DNA of 64,000 nucleotides from Salipiger abyssi (GTDB lineage Bacteria; Pseudomonadota; Alphaproteobacteria; Rhodobacterales; Rhodobacteraceae): the NCBI RefSeq assembly GCF_001975705.1, contig NZ_CP015093.1, positions 4,038,501 to 4,102,500 of the forward strand, read 5' to 3'. Shown piece by piece: positions 11,564-20,392 of the stretch; the stretch's first letter is position 1, and the number at the start of each line of letters is the position of its first letter. Made by a program: the position numbers and the translations under genes. The notes below the pieces were generated by a model that was not told where the DNA came from, did no database searches, and worked only from the letters and a program-made list of their open reading frames with translations.

Positions 11564-12394
11564 GAGCGGCCTCCTGTTCCATGGCTGTGGTAATGGCGCG
11601 GGCGACGAGCGTGCGCACGGCGTCGTCACGATACACCGCAGGCGCCCGGACATCGCCAATGGGCGTCAGCTCTGAAAACGGGTATTCACTCACGATTTCA
11701 GTTAGTTGAAAAACATTCTTCCCGTAAAGCATTGACTCGAGAGCAGGCAATCGCTGCGCCACCGGTGCGCAGGCGCCCACGGCGATGCGGGCGCGGGTGA
11801 TGCGGCTCGCCTCGGCCTCGATCACCGCCGCGACCATGGCGATGGAGATCACAAGATATTTCCTCGCACCCAACTTGAGGAATGCGCTGCATCCTCCTGC
11901 ATTCGTGATAAAAATCTCCGCCAGGATCTCCCCTGCCTCCAGCAGCGTCGCGCGCGGACCGGTGATGAATTCCGCAAGCGGCAGGCGCCTTGTGCCCGCC
12001 GCAGAGGCCAGCCCGACCTCGGCATCAAGCGCCAGCAGCGTCGGCACGCCATCCGCCGCCGGAGAGGCGTTGCAGAGATTGCCCGCCACCGTGCCCGCGT
12101 TCTGGATCTGCACCGATCCGACCTCGCGCGCGGCGGCTTTCAGCCCATCGAAAAGCGGCGGCAGATCGGCGCGCAGCAGCGCGCTCCATGTGGTCGCCCC
12201 GCCGATGCGCCAGCCCTCCGCCTCGCGCGTCACGCCGACGAGTTCCGCCACCCCGGTCAGGTCGACCAGCTCGGCCGGCGGCACCCCGTCGCGCAGCGCC
12301 GGATAGAGATCCGTCCCCCGCCCAGCGCCTGCGCGCCGCCCCTGCCCATCAGCGCCAGAGCGGCGTCGAGCGTGTCGGGTCGGTGCAGGGGCAT
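11553..12394 (-). pseudogene. FAD-binding subunit of the Mo hydroxylase, apparent one-base frameshift
   Basis: First gene of the leftward arm, an FAD-binding middle subunit (CoxM/CutM type) of about 280 residues. The start is the ATG at 12394 with AGGAGA upstream (12401-12406), giving MPLHRPDTLDAALALM. The frame is lost at a C5 run (12315-12319 on the plus strand). One added base restores GGGTDLYPALRDG, which contains the GGTDL FAD-binding motif expected there, and joins onto the rest: a second FAD motif (GTVAGNLCNASPAAD) and a normal C-terminus. No other damage is visible. The same kind of lesion occurs in ftsY in this window, so a homopolymer sequencing error is more likely than a real pseudogene. 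As written, only a protein lacking the first part could be made. Confidence 0.85.
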
Positions 12395-12430
12395 GGCGTC
12401 TCTCCTGAGGTCGCTGGCTCTGATGATTTC

Positions 12431-12448
12431 ATTCGCACACAAACGAAG
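12431..12448. promoter_or_regulatory. operator-like site 1 in the divergent catabolic promoter region
   Basis: ATTCGCACACAAACGAAG matches the perfect palindrome at 12602-12619 at 14 of 18 positions and keeps the TTCG...CGAA arms. It lies 37 bp upstream of the FAD-subunit start, where a repressor would control the leftward arm. Spacing and symmetry fit a GntR- or LacI-like dimer; the protein is not known. Confidence 0.6.
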
Positions 12449-12601
12449 ATGCAGGCAGCCTAGGGCGGCTTTGCGATTTCTGTCAATCCGCATCCGGGGA
12501 CTGCCAGACCACACGTAACGGATTGCTGAAAAACTCATCACAGGTCTCGACACACCCCATCTGCCATATCGCGCCGCTTGACAGAAGAGCGGATGGCATG
12601 C

Positions 12602-12619
12602 GTTCGTATACAAACGAAC
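12602..12619. promoter_or_regulatory. operator-like site 2, perfect 6-6-6 palindrome
   Basis: GTTCGT-ATACAA-ACGAAC: perfect six-base arms around a six-base centre, 36 bp before the proposed TTG start of the rightward arm. With site 1 it brackets the divergent promoters, so one regulator probably controls both arms. Confidence 0.65.
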
Positions 12620-12654
12620 TTGCCGCAGATCAGCCAGCAGCCGGAGCCCGCGAC

Positions 12655-14166
12655 TTGAGCACACCGACGTCCCCCGCGAAACGCAGCCCCTCGGACCGCC
12701 CCGACAAGATCCGCTGCGATGCCTGCCCGGTGATGTGCTACATCGCCGAGGGCCGCGCCGGCGCCTGCGACCGCTATGCCAACGAGGGCGGCGAACTGGT
12801 CCGGCTCGACCCGCTGACCATTCTGGAAAACCGCGAGGACGTGGCGCTGGTGCCCTTTCTCGACCGCGAATGGGACGGCGATATCGTCTCGGGCGACGAG
12901 GCTTTCATCACCGCCGTGGGCTCCGGCACGACCTATCCCGATTACAAGCCCGCGCCGTTCATCGTCGCCTCCAAAGCGGCGGATGCCGACATGATCACCG
13001 TGGTGACCGAGGGGATCTTTTCCTATTGCGGCGCCAAGGTGAAGATCGACACCGACCGGCATCTGGGCAGCGAATGCGCCTGGGTGCGCGCCGAGGGTGA
13101 GGTGATCGGCCATGTCACCACCTCGGAATACGGCAGCCAGATGCTGAGCCTCGGCGGGGTCAACCACCTCACCGGCGGCTCCAAGAAGGAGGGGCGCGCG
13201 ACCTGCTCGGCCCTGCTGGCGCTGTGTAATGGCGAAAGCGTCGCGCTGAGCATCGACAATGGCGCCGAGCTGGAGATCGCCGCCGGACAGGCGCCTGTGG
13301 TCAATGGCCAGCGCGAGGAGCGCATGCGCGTCGGCTGCGGCTCGGCCACGGTGGGCATGTTCGCGGCGCAGTGGCAGGGGCTGGTCGACGAGGTTGTCGT
13401 GGTCGACGATCATATCACCGGCGTGATGTCGGAACATCAGGCGGGCAAGGTCATCGGCTGGCCCGCCACCGGGATCAAGATCAACGGGCGGCGCTCGACG
13501 CCGGGGCGCTATTTCCAGGTGGCCGAGCCCGGCACCGGCTGGGGCGGCACCGATCTCTCCGATCCGCTGGAGATTCTCGGCGCGTGGAAACCCGGCATCG
13601 CCTGGCCCGGACTGTCGCTGCTCATGGTCTCGACCACCGGCGAGCACGCCGCCTATTTCGAGCTGAACGAGGATCTCGTGCCGGTCGAGAAAGAGATGCC
13701 CGAGCGGCTGCTGCCTTCGGTCCGGCGGATCGAGGATAATTGCGAGCCGTCGCTCGCCTCGGTGCTGTTCATGGCGGGCGCCGGCGGCTCGCTGCGCTCG
13801 GGCGTGACCGAGAACCCGGTGAGCCTCACGCGCTCGGTGCAGTCGCGGCTGACCCGGGTGACCTGCGGCGGCGCGCCGGTGATGATCTGGCCCGGCGGCG
13901 GCATCACCTTCATGTCGGACGTGACGCAGATGCCGAAAAACGCCTTTGGCTACGTGCCCACCCCGGCGCTTGTGGCACCCATCGAGTTCACCATGCGGCG
14001 CGAGGATTATCAGGCGCTTGGCGGGCATATGGACTATGTGATGCCGCTGGAGGAGGCGCTGAAGGGCGTCACCGGGCGGCAGAGCGATCACCGGCTCTCG
14101 GGCCGCCGCGCCGAGACTCGCAAATCGGGCAGCCCCTGGCCTGTCAGCCGGGAGCCCGCAAAATGA
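12655..14166 (+). CDS. 6-hydroxynicotinate reductase-like Fe-S protein
   Basis: A 503-residue protein resembling the 6-hydroxynicotinate reductase (Hnr) of anaerobic nicotinate degraders. The N-terminus has a C-X2-C-X3-C-X9-C cluster (Cys21, 24, 28, 38; CDACPVMC then GACDRY) that should bind an Fe-S centre. The middle contains YCGAKVKIDTD and a Gly-rich block (RVGCGSATVGMFA). In Eubacterium barkeri the relative reduces the pyridine ring after Mo-dependent hydroxylation, which matches a Mo hydroxylase in the divergent arm. I prefer the TTG at 12655 (CGGAG at 12642-12646) because the ATG at 12598 would put the operator inside the gene. It overlaps the next gene by ATGA. The actual substrate is unproven. 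Confidence 0.8.
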   Translation: MSTPTSPAKRSPSDRPDKIRCDACPVMCYIAEGRAGACDRYANEGGELVRLDPLTILENREDVALVPFLDREWDGDIVSGDEAFITAVGSGTTYPDYKPAPFIVASKAADADMITVVTEGIFSYCGAKVKIDTDRHLGSECAWVRAEGEVIGHVTTSEYGSQMLSLGGVNHLTGGSKKEGRATCSALLALCNGESVALSIDNGAELEIAAGQAPVVNGQREERMRVGCGSATVGMFAAQWQGLVDEVVVVDDHITGVMSEHQAGKVIGWPATGIKINGRRSTPGRYFQVAEPGTGWGGTDLSDPLEILGAWKPGIAWPGLSLLMVSTTGEHAAYFELNEDLVPVEKEMPERLLPSVRRIEDNCEPSLASVLFMAGAGGSLRSGVTENPVSLTRSVQSRLTRVTCGGAPVMIWPGGGITFMSDVTQMPKNAFGYVPTPALVAPIEFTMRREDYQALGGHMDYVMPLEEALKGVTGRQSDHRLSGRRAETRKSGSPWPVSREPAK

Positions 14167-15026
14167 GCTTTCGCGAGGCCCCCATCGTGCGGATGGCCCG
14201 TGACGGGCGGATGCGGCTGACCCATGGCCCGATCGACGTGATCGTGACGGCAGAAGGCCCCGAAAGCGCGGCCAAAGCCGCCCTGCGGCGCGCGCATGAG
14301 GCCTTTGAACCGGTGCTCCACGATCTCTGCGCCGAGCTGCCCCGGCTGCGCGCGGCGCATGGTCCCGCGCCGCGTGGCGCCGTGGCGCTGCGGATGCAGA
14401 GCGCCACCGATCTCTTCGCGCCCGCCTTCGTGACACCGATGGCGGCAGTGGCGGGATCGGTGGCCGATCATATCCTGGCGGCGACGCTGGTGCCCGGTCA
14501 CGGACTCGCCCGCGCGCACGTGAACAATGGTGGCGACATCGCGCTCTGGACCGGATCCGCGCCGCTGCGGCTGGCGATCTGCGAAGACCCGCAGACCGGC
14601 GCGCCCGGCGCCCGCGCCAGCATCGCGCCCGGCGATGGCATCGGCGGCGTGGCTACCAGCGGCTGGCGCGGGCGTTCGCACTCGCTGGGCATTGCCGACG
14701 CGGTCACCGTGCTGGCGCCCGACGCCGCGCGGGCCGATGCCGCCGCCACGCTGATCGCCAACGTGGTGGACCTGCCCGGCCACCCCGCCATCACCCGGAT
14801 GCCCGCAAGCACCCTCGCCCCCGACAGCGATCTGGGCGACCGGCCTGTGACCACCGGCGTGGGCGCGCTCACCGCCCGCGAGGCGCGGCGCGCGCTGGAC
14901 GCGGGCCGCGTGCTGGCCGAAGACTATATCCGCCGGGGCCTGATCCGCGCCGCCTGCCTTGCGCTGGCGGGCGAGCGGGTGGCCCTCGGCACCGCCATTG
15001 CCAAGGAGGAGCCCGCCCATGCCTGA
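14163..15026 (+). CDS. UPF0280 family protein (ApbE-like fold)
   Basis: A 287-residue UPF0280 protein, related to the ApbE flavin-transferase superfamily. Visible signatures are HVNNGGDIALW near the middle and the later RSHSLGIADAVTVLAPDA segment, both ApbE-like. No reaction is established for UPF0280. The start is an ATG at 14163 overlapping the stop of the Hnr-like gene (ATGA), so the two are translationally coupled. The gene overlaps the next one by eight bases. The position suggests it either matures the Fe-S/flavin reductase or acts on the same intermediate; this is inference. Confidence 0.8.
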   Translation: MSFREAPIVRMARDGRMRLTHGPIDVIVTAEGPESAAKAALRRAHEAFEPVLHDLCAELPRLRAAHGPAPRGAVALRMQSATDLFAPAFVTPMAAVAGSVADHILAATLVPGHGLARAHVNNGGDIALWTGSAPLRLAICEDPQTGAPGARASIAPGDGIGGVATSGWRGRSHSLGIADAVTVLAPDAARADAAATLIANVVDLPGHPAITRMPASTLAPDSDLGDRPVTTGVGALTAREARRALDAGRVLAEDYIRRGLIRAACLALAGERVALGTAIAKEEPAHA

Positions 15027-15603
15027 GGTCAAGATCCGCAAGACGCTGGTCCAGGTCGAAACCGTCTATCACGAGGGCGGCCCCGCCCCCGAAACGCCGC
15101 AAAAACGCGCCGCCGCGCTGGCGGTGATCGAGAACCCCTATGCCGGGCGCTATGTGGACGACATCGCCCCCTTCATGAAAGACCTCGAACCGCTGGGGGC
15201 GCAGATGGCGCAGCAGCTCATCGACGCGCTTGGCGGCGATGCGGCGGCGGTCGAGGGCTATGGCAAGGGCGCCATTGTCGGCGTGAACGGCGAGATCGAG
15301 CATGGCGCGCTCTGGCATGTGCCGGGCGGCTACGCGATGCGCGACGCCATCGAGAAGAGCAAGGCCATCGTGCCCTCGGCCAAGAAGGTCGGCGCGGCGG
15401 GCACGCGGCTCGACGTGCCGGTGACCCATACCAACGCCTCTTACGTGCGCTCGCATTACGATGCGGTGGAGGTGGGTATTCCCGACGCGCCGCGCCCGGA
15501 CGAGATCGTGCTGGTGCTGGTGATGACCACCGGCGGGCGCATCCACGCCCGCATGGGCGGTCTGACGAAAGAAGACGTCAAGGGCGAGGACGGGTTGCGG
15601 TGA
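15019..15603 (+). CDS. AA_synth (PF06684-type) family protein, copy 1
   Basis: A 194-residue protein of the family named 'amino acid synthesis' in annotation, whose biochemical role is not established. It begins PEVKIRKTLVQVETVYHEGG and contains VIENPYAGRYVDD and EGYGKGAIVG, blocks shared with the next gene. The start is an ATG at 15019 with a strong AAGGAGGA site at 15003-15010. The stop overlaps the GTG start of copy 2. Two adjacent paralogues in one operon suggest a hetero-oligomer or two successive steps. Confidence 0.8.
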   Translation: MPEVKIRKTLVQVETVYHEGGPAPETPQKRAAALAVIENPYAGRYVDDIAPFMKDLEPLGAQMAQQLIDALGGDAAAVEGYGKGAIVGVNGEIEHGALWHVPGGYAMRDAIEKSKAIVPSAKKVGAAGTRLDVPVTHTNASYVRSHYDAVEVGIPDAPRPDEIVLVLVMTTGGRIHARMGGLTKEDVKGEDGLR

Positions 15604-16178
15604 AGCTGCGCAAGATCATCACGCAGGTCGAGGAGACCCGCTCGGAGATGGGCCGGACGGTCACGCCGCCCGCCCGCCGGGCGCTCGCGGCGGCGGTGAT
15701 CGAAAATCCCTTTGCCGGGCGCTACGAGGACGACCTGTCGGAACTGATCGAGACCGGCGCCGCGCTTGGAACCTTGCTGGGCGAGGAAGCGCTGGCGGCG
15801 CTCGGCTGCGGCGCGCAGGCGGTCGAGGGCTATGGCAAGGCCGCGCTGGTGGGCGAGCTGGGCGAGTTGGAACACGCCGCAGCACTCCTGCACCCCAGGC
15901 TCGGCGCGCCGCTGCGCGCGGTGATCGGCGGCGGCAAGGCGCTGGTGCCCTCCTCCAAGGCCATCGGGCGTGCAGGCGAGAGTCTCGACATTCCGCTGGG
16001 CCACAAGGATGCCGCCTATGTGCGCAGTCATTTCGACGGCATGCGCCTGCGCATCGCCGACGTCCCGCGCCCGCGCGAGATCGTTGTGGCGGTGGCGTTG
16101 CAGCAGACCGGCCGCCCGCTGCCCCGCGTCGGCGGCTTGCAGCATCGCGAGGTGACGGGCGAGGACGGGTTGCGATGA
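15600..16178 (+). CDS. AA_synth (PF06684-type) family protein, copy 2
   Basis: A 192-residue paralogue of the preceding gene. Shared landmarks are LRKIITQVEETRSEMG, VIENPFAGRYEDD, EGYGKAALVGE, DAAYVRSHFD and the C-terminal EDGLR. It starts with GTG at 15600, overlapping the upstream TGA at 15601-15603, so its translation is probably coupled. The pair are clearly diverged rather than a recent duplication. Function unknown; the context is N-heterocycle or cyclic amide breakdown. Confidence 0.8.
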   Translation: MKLRKIITQVEETRSEMGRTVTPPARRALAAAVIENPFAGRYEDDLSELIETGAALGTLLGEEALAALGCGAQAVEGYGKAALVGELGELEHAAALLHPRLGAPLRAVIGGGKALVPSSKAIGRAGESLDIPLGHKDAAYVRSHFDGMRLRIADVPRPREIVVAVALQQTGRPLPRVGGLQHREVTGEDGLR

Positions 16179-16401
16179 CCCTGACCGCGCCGCATAGCGC
16201 TCCGCGACAGGCCGGAGGGGCGCCTTCGGGTCCGGCCCGTCTTGCCTGTCCGGTAACAATCCCCCAATCTCGAGACGACAGACCGTTCCCGGCCCGCGTC
16301 GCCGCCCGCCCGGCGGCGATTGCAGATCCAGACACCCGGCGCAAAGACCGGATCACATCGGGGGCCGCAGCGCCCCTCAGCCAACAGGAGAGTGACACGC
16401 G

Positions 16402-17610
16402 ATGAACCTGATGAGACGCACCGTGCTGGCCACGGCCGCCGCCCTTGCCCTGACCCCTGCCACAGCTTTTGCGCAGGAGACGATCAAGGTCGGCGAGATC
16501 AACCATTACAAGCGCCTCGCCGCCTTTGCCGAGCCCTACAGGAAGGGCATCGAACTGGCGCTGAGCGAGATCAACGCCGATGGCGGCGTGCTGGGCAAGG
16601 ATCTGGAATTCATCTTCCGCGACGATCAGGGCGACCCGGCCGAGGCGGTGAAGATCGCCGAAGAGCTGATGACCCGCGACGGCGCGGTGATGTTCACCGG
16701 CTCGATCCTTTCGAATGTCGGGCTGGCGCTGTCGAGCTTCGCCAACGAGAAGAAATATCTCTACCTCGCCGCCGAGCCGCTGGCCGACACGCTGGTGTGG
16801 ACATCCGGCAACCCCTATACCTTCCGCCTGCGCGTCTCGACCTGGGTGCAGGCCGCCATGCTGGCCGAGGAGGCCGCCAAGACCGACGCAATCAAATACG
16901 CCACCATCGCGCCGAACTATGCCTATGGCACCGATGCGGTCGAGGCCTTCAAGACCAACCTCAAGATGCTGAAACCCGAGGTGGAATTTGTCGCCGAGCA
17001 ATGGCCGGCGCTGTTCAAGATCGACGCCGGCGCCGAGGTGCAGGCCATCGAACGCGCCAAGCCCGATGCGATCTACAACGTCACCTTCGGCACCGACCTC
17101 GCCAAATTCGTGCGTCAGGGCACCGACCGGGGGCTCTTCGAAGGCCGTCCTGTCTATGGGCTGCTGACCGGCGAGCCGGAATATCTCGAACCGCTGGAGG
17201 ACGAGGCGCCTGAAGGCTGGTTCGTCACCGGCTTCCCCTGGTACGGGTTCGAGGACGGCACGCCGGGCAAGACCTTTGTCGATGCCTATGAGGACTTCAC
17301 CGGCGAGACGCCGAAAATCGGCTCGCTGGTGGGCTACATGACCGCGCAGAGCATCGCCGCCGCCATCACCAAGGCCGGCGCCACCGATACCGAGGCGCTG
17401 CGGATGGCCTTCGAAGGGCTTGAGGTCGAGGGCACGCCCATCGGCACGCTGCATTACCGCGAGATCGACAACCAGTCGACGCTGGGCGCCTGGACCGGCA
17501 CCACGGCGGTGGAGGACGGCAAGGGCGTGATGGTCGACTGGACCTATAACGACCCCGCGCCCTACATGCCCTCCGACGAGGAGATCATGGAGATGCGCCC
17601 GGCGGAATGA
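16402..17610 (+). CDS. ABC transporter periplasmic binding protein, branched-chain amino acid type
   Basis: A 402-residue periplasmic binding protein of the Leu/Ile/Val-binding (Peripla_BP_6) type. Residues 1-24 form a signal peptide (MRRTVLATAAALALTP...AFA). Mature-domain features include a KVGEINHYKRL N-terminal strand and an FRDDQGDPAEAV segment typical of the family. The start is an ATG at 16402 with AGGAGAG at 16386-16392. It follows the AA_synth pair after a 223-base spacer in which I see no convincing gene, and is followed by two hairpins before the permease. It should capture the locus substrate outside the inner membrane. Confidence 0.92.
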   Translation: MNLMRRTVLATAAALALTPATAFAQETIKVGEINHYKRLAAFAEPYRKGIELALSEINADGGVLGKDLEFIFRDDQGDPAEAVKIAEELMTRDGAVMFTGSILSNVGLALSSFANEKKYLYLAAEPLADTLVWTSGNPYTFRLRVSTWVQAAMLAEEAAKTDAIKYATIAPNYAYGTDAVEAFKTNLKMLKPEVEFVAEQWPALFKIDAGAEVQAIERAKPDAIYNVTFGTDLAKFVRQGTDRGLFEGRPVYGLLTGEPEYLEPLEDEAPEGWFVTGFPWYGFEDGTPGKTFVDAYEDFTGETPKIGSLVGYMTAQSIAAAITKAGATDTEALRMAFEGLEVEGTPIGTLHYREIDNQSTLGAWTGTTAVEDGKGVMVDWTYNDPAPYMPSDEEIMEMRPAE

Positions 17611-17628
17611 GCCCGGCCCAGCCATGAG

Positions 17629-17649
17629 GCCCCGGACCACGTCCGGGGC
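17629..17649. other. GC hairpin after the binding-protein gene
   Basis: Perfect 9-base arms GCCCCGGAC/GTCCGGGGC with a CAC loop, 19 bases after the binding-protein stop and without a T-run. A second short palindrome (CCCGGG...CCCGGG, 17682-17698) follows. Hairpins at this point in ABC operons often stabilise the binding-protein message relative to the membrane genes; that role is inferred here. Confidence 0.5.
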
Positions 17650-17765
17650 GGGTTGGGACGGCTCCGACCGATGCCCCCCGCCCCGGGCCTGACCCGGGCC
17701 TCCACCGGAGCCGCCCGCGCGGCGGCCCCGCAAGCCTCTCTCCCGATACCAGCCAGAGGACCGTC

Positions 17766-19622
17766 ATGGCCTTCTTCTTCGCCCAGTTCCTCACCGGGCT
17801 TGCCAATGCCGCCGCGCTGTTCCTCGTGGCCTCCGGCCTGTCGCTGATCTTCGGCGTCACCCGGATCGTGAATTTCGCGCATGGCTCCTTCTACATGCTC
17901 GGCGCCTTCATCGGTGTCGTGCTGATGGATCTGCTGCCCGGCCATGTCGGGTTCTGGGGCGCCATCCTGCTCACCGGACTTGCGGTGGGCCTCATCGGCG
18001 CCGTGGTCGAGATGGTGGTGCTGCGCCCGATCTACCGCGCGCCGGAGCTGTTCCAGCTTGTCGCCACCTTCGGGGTGATCCTCGTCATCCAGGATCTGGC
18101 GCTGATGATCTGGGGCGCCGAAGACCGTCTTGGCCCCCGCGCCCCCGGCCTGCGCGGCGTCTGGCGGATCTTTGACGAGCCGGTGCCGAAATACGATATC
18201 GTGCTGATCGCCATCACGCCGGTCATCCTCTTCGCGCTCTGGTATCTCATCGCCCGCACAAGGCTGGGCGTGCTGGTACGCGCCGCCACGCAGGACCGCG
18301 AGATGGTCGGCGCGCTCGGCGTCAATCAGGCCTGGCTCTTCACCGGGGTCTTTGCGCTCGGCTCGGCGCTGGCCGGGCTTGGCGGCGCGCTGCAACTGCC
18401 CAAGGGCGGCGCCGATCTGCTGATGGATTTCAATATCATCGGCGCGGTCTTTGTCGTGGTGGTCATCGGCGGCATGGGCTCCCTGCCCGGGGCCTTCATC
18501 GCCTCGGTGCTGATCTCGGTGCTGAACGTGTTCGGTGTCACCTACCTGCCGCAATCGACGCTGGTGCTGATGTATGTGGTCATGGCGGTGGTGCTGATCG
18601 TGCGCCCCTACGGGCTTCTGGGCCGCGAGGAGGTGGCGGGCGAACATGGTCAGGTCGGCGCGCCGGAAACCCCGATCCGCCCCTACGGGCGCAAGGGCAT
18701 GGCACTGGTCGCGGTGCTGCTCGCCCTGCTGGCGCTGCTGCCCGTCTTTGCCGAGCCCTTCGTGCTGACGCTGGTGGTCGACATGGTGGTCTTTGCGCTT
18801 TTCGCCGCCAGTCTGCATTTCATCCTCGGCTCCGGCGGGCTGGTCAGCTTTGGCCATGCGGCGTTTTTCGGCGGCGGCGCCTATGCAGCGGCGCTGCTGG
18901 TCTATCACACCGGCACGCCGATGGAGCTCGCCTTTCTCTTCGCGCCGCTCGCCGCCGGGCTGCTGGCGCTGGGGATCGGCTGGTTCTGCATCCGCCTCAC
19001 CGGCGTCTATTTCGCCATGCTGACGCTGGCCTTTTCGCAGCTCGTCTGGAGCCTCGCCTTCCAGTGGCGCTCGGTCACCCGTGGCGATGACGGGCTGGTC
19101 AATATCTGGCCCGCCGAGTGGCTCTCGGGCGACATAGCCTATTACTATTTCGCGCTGGCCTTCGGCATCGGCGGAATTCTCGTCCTGCGCCATGTCATCC
19201 ACGCACCCTTCGGCTATGCGCTGCGCGCCGGGCGCGACAGCCCGCGCCAGGCCGAGGCCACCGGCATCGACGTCAAGCGCGTGCAATTCGCGGCCTTCGC
19301 GCTGGCGGGCGCCATGGCGGGGCTTGCGGGCGGGATCTTCGTCTTTTCCAAGGGCTCGGTCTTCCCGACGGAGCTGGAGATCGCCAAGAGCTTCGACGCG
19401 CTGATCGTGGTGTTTCTCGGCGGGGTGAAGACGCTGGCGGGGGGCGTCGTGGGCGCCAGCTTCATGACCGTGGTCGAGGACTGGCTGGTGCGGCTGGAAT
19501 ACTGGCGGCTGCTGCTGGGGCTGGTGATCATCGCGGTGGTGATCGTGATGCCCGAAGGCATCGTCGGCACGCTGCGCACGCTCTGGCGGCGCCTGCGCCA
19601 TAGCGATGAGGAGGCGGTCTGA
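17766..19622 (+). CDS. fused ABC permease (LivH-LivM type)
   Basis: A 618-residue membrane protein in which the two permeases of a branched-chain-type importer are fused. Residues 1-290 are LivH-like (GLSLIFGVTRIVNFAHGSFYML at the start and VIGGMGSLPGAF near 235). Residues about 305-610 are LivM-like (GSGGLVSFGHAAFFGGGAY and GGVKTLAGGVVGA). A hydrophilic linker joins the halves near residues 285-305. There is no internal stop, so the fusion is real at sequence level. The start is the ATG at 17766. The stop shares one base with the next ATG. Confidence 0.93.
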   Translation: MAFFFAQFLTGLANAAALFLVASGLSLIFGVTRIVNFAHGSFYMLGAFIGVVLMDLLPGHVGFWGAILLTGLAVGLIGAVVEMVVLRPIYRAPELFQLVATFGVILVIQDLALMIWGAEDRLGPRAPGLRGVWRIFDEPVPKYDIVLIAITPVILFALWYLIARTRLGVLVRAATQDREMVGALGVNQAWLFTGVFALGSALAGLGGALQLPKGGADLLMDFNIIGAVFVVVVIGGMGSLPGAFIASVLISVLNVFGVTYLPQSTLVLMYVVMAVVLIVRPYGLLGREEVAGEHGQVGAPETPIRPYGRKGMALVAVLLALLALLPVFAEPFVLTLVVDMVVFALFAASLHFILGSGGLVSFGHAAFFGGGAYAAALLVYHTGTPMELAFLFAPLAAGLLALGIGWFCIRLTGVYFAMLTLAFSQLVWSLAFQWRSVTRGDDGLVNIWPAEWLSGDIAYYYFALAFGIGGILVLRHVIHAPFGYALRAGRDSPRQAEATGIDVKRVQFAAFALAGAMAGLAGGIFVFSKGSVFPTELEIAKSFDALIVVFLGGVKTLAGGVVGASFMTVVEDWLVRLEYWRLLLGLVIIAVVIVMPEGIVGTLRTLWRRLRHSDEEAV

Positions 19623-20392
19623 TGTCCGAGATCCTGCGTGTCGAGAACCTCAAGAAAAGCTATGACGGCTTTCTCGCTGTCAACGATGTGTCCTTCGCCG
19701 TGGCAAAGGGCGAGCTGAAGGCGCTGATCGGCCCCAATGGCGCCGGCAAGTCCACCTGTTTCAACATGCTCATGGGGCAGCTCAGACCCACCGCCGGGGA
19801 AGTCTATCTCGACGGCGAGCGCATCACCGGCAAGCGCCCGCGCGAGATCTGGCGGCGCGGCGTCGGGCGTACCTTCCAGATCACCGGCACCTATCAGTCG
19901 ATGAGCGTGATCGAGAATGTGCAGATGGCGCTGATGAGCCACCACAAGCGGATCTTTTCCATCGCGCCGCGCGCCTGGAAGCTCTACCGCGACGAGGCGA
20001 TGGGCTTTCTCGACACGGTGTCGATGGCCGATCAGGCCGACCGGCCCTGTTCGGTGCTGGCCTATGGCGATCTCAAGCGGCTGGAGCTGGCGATTGCGCT
20101 CTGTCACCGCCCGCGGCTCTTGCTGATGGACGAGCCCACGGCGGGCATGGCGCCCTCGGCGCGGATCGAACTCATGCAGCTCGTGGCCGATATCGTGCGG
20201 GATCAGGGCGTCTCGGTGCTCTTTACCGAGCATGACATGGACGTGGTCTTTGCCCATGCCCATCACATCATGGTGCTGAACCGGGGCGAGCTGATCGCCG
20301 ACGGCTCTGCGACCGAGGTGCGCAACAACCCGCAGGTGCAAGAGGTCTATCTGGGCGGCGGCACGCTCTTCAAGGAGGACGCAAATGCTTAG
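19622..20392 (+). CDS. ABC transporter ATP-binding protein, LivG type
   Basis: A 256-residue ATPase. Walker A is GPNGAGKST, the signature is an atypical VLAYGDLKRLELA in place of LSGGQ, which is common in LivG proteins, and Walker B is LLLMDEPTAGMAP. It would power the fused permease together with the LivF-type ATPase. It overlaps the permease stop by one base and the next ATPase by eight bases, indicating tight coupling. Confidence 0.95.
   Translation: MSEILRVENLKKSYDGFLAVNDVSFAVAKGELKALIGPNGAGKSTCFNMLMGQLRPTAGEVYLDGERITGKRPREIWRRGVGRTFQITGTYQSMSVIENVQMALMSHHKRIFSIAPRAWKLYRDEAMGFLDTVSMADQADRPCSVLAYGDLKRLELAIALCHRPRLLLMDEPTAGMAPSARIELMQLVADIVRDQGVSVLFTEHDMDVVFAHAHHIMVLNRGELIADGSATEVRNNPQVQEVYLGGGTLFKEDANA

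Noticed and set aside
16175..16405. 76-codon frame between AA_synth copy 2 and the binding-protein gene
   Set aside because: The start and stop overlaps are neat, but the sequence is Pro/Arg/Ala-rich with no motif, and it has a poor ribosome site. Probably an open frame by chance; noted only as a possible coupler.
17562..19601. 679-codon minus-strand frame over the permease gene
   Set aside because: Antisense shadow of the fused permease with charged low-complexity sequence.
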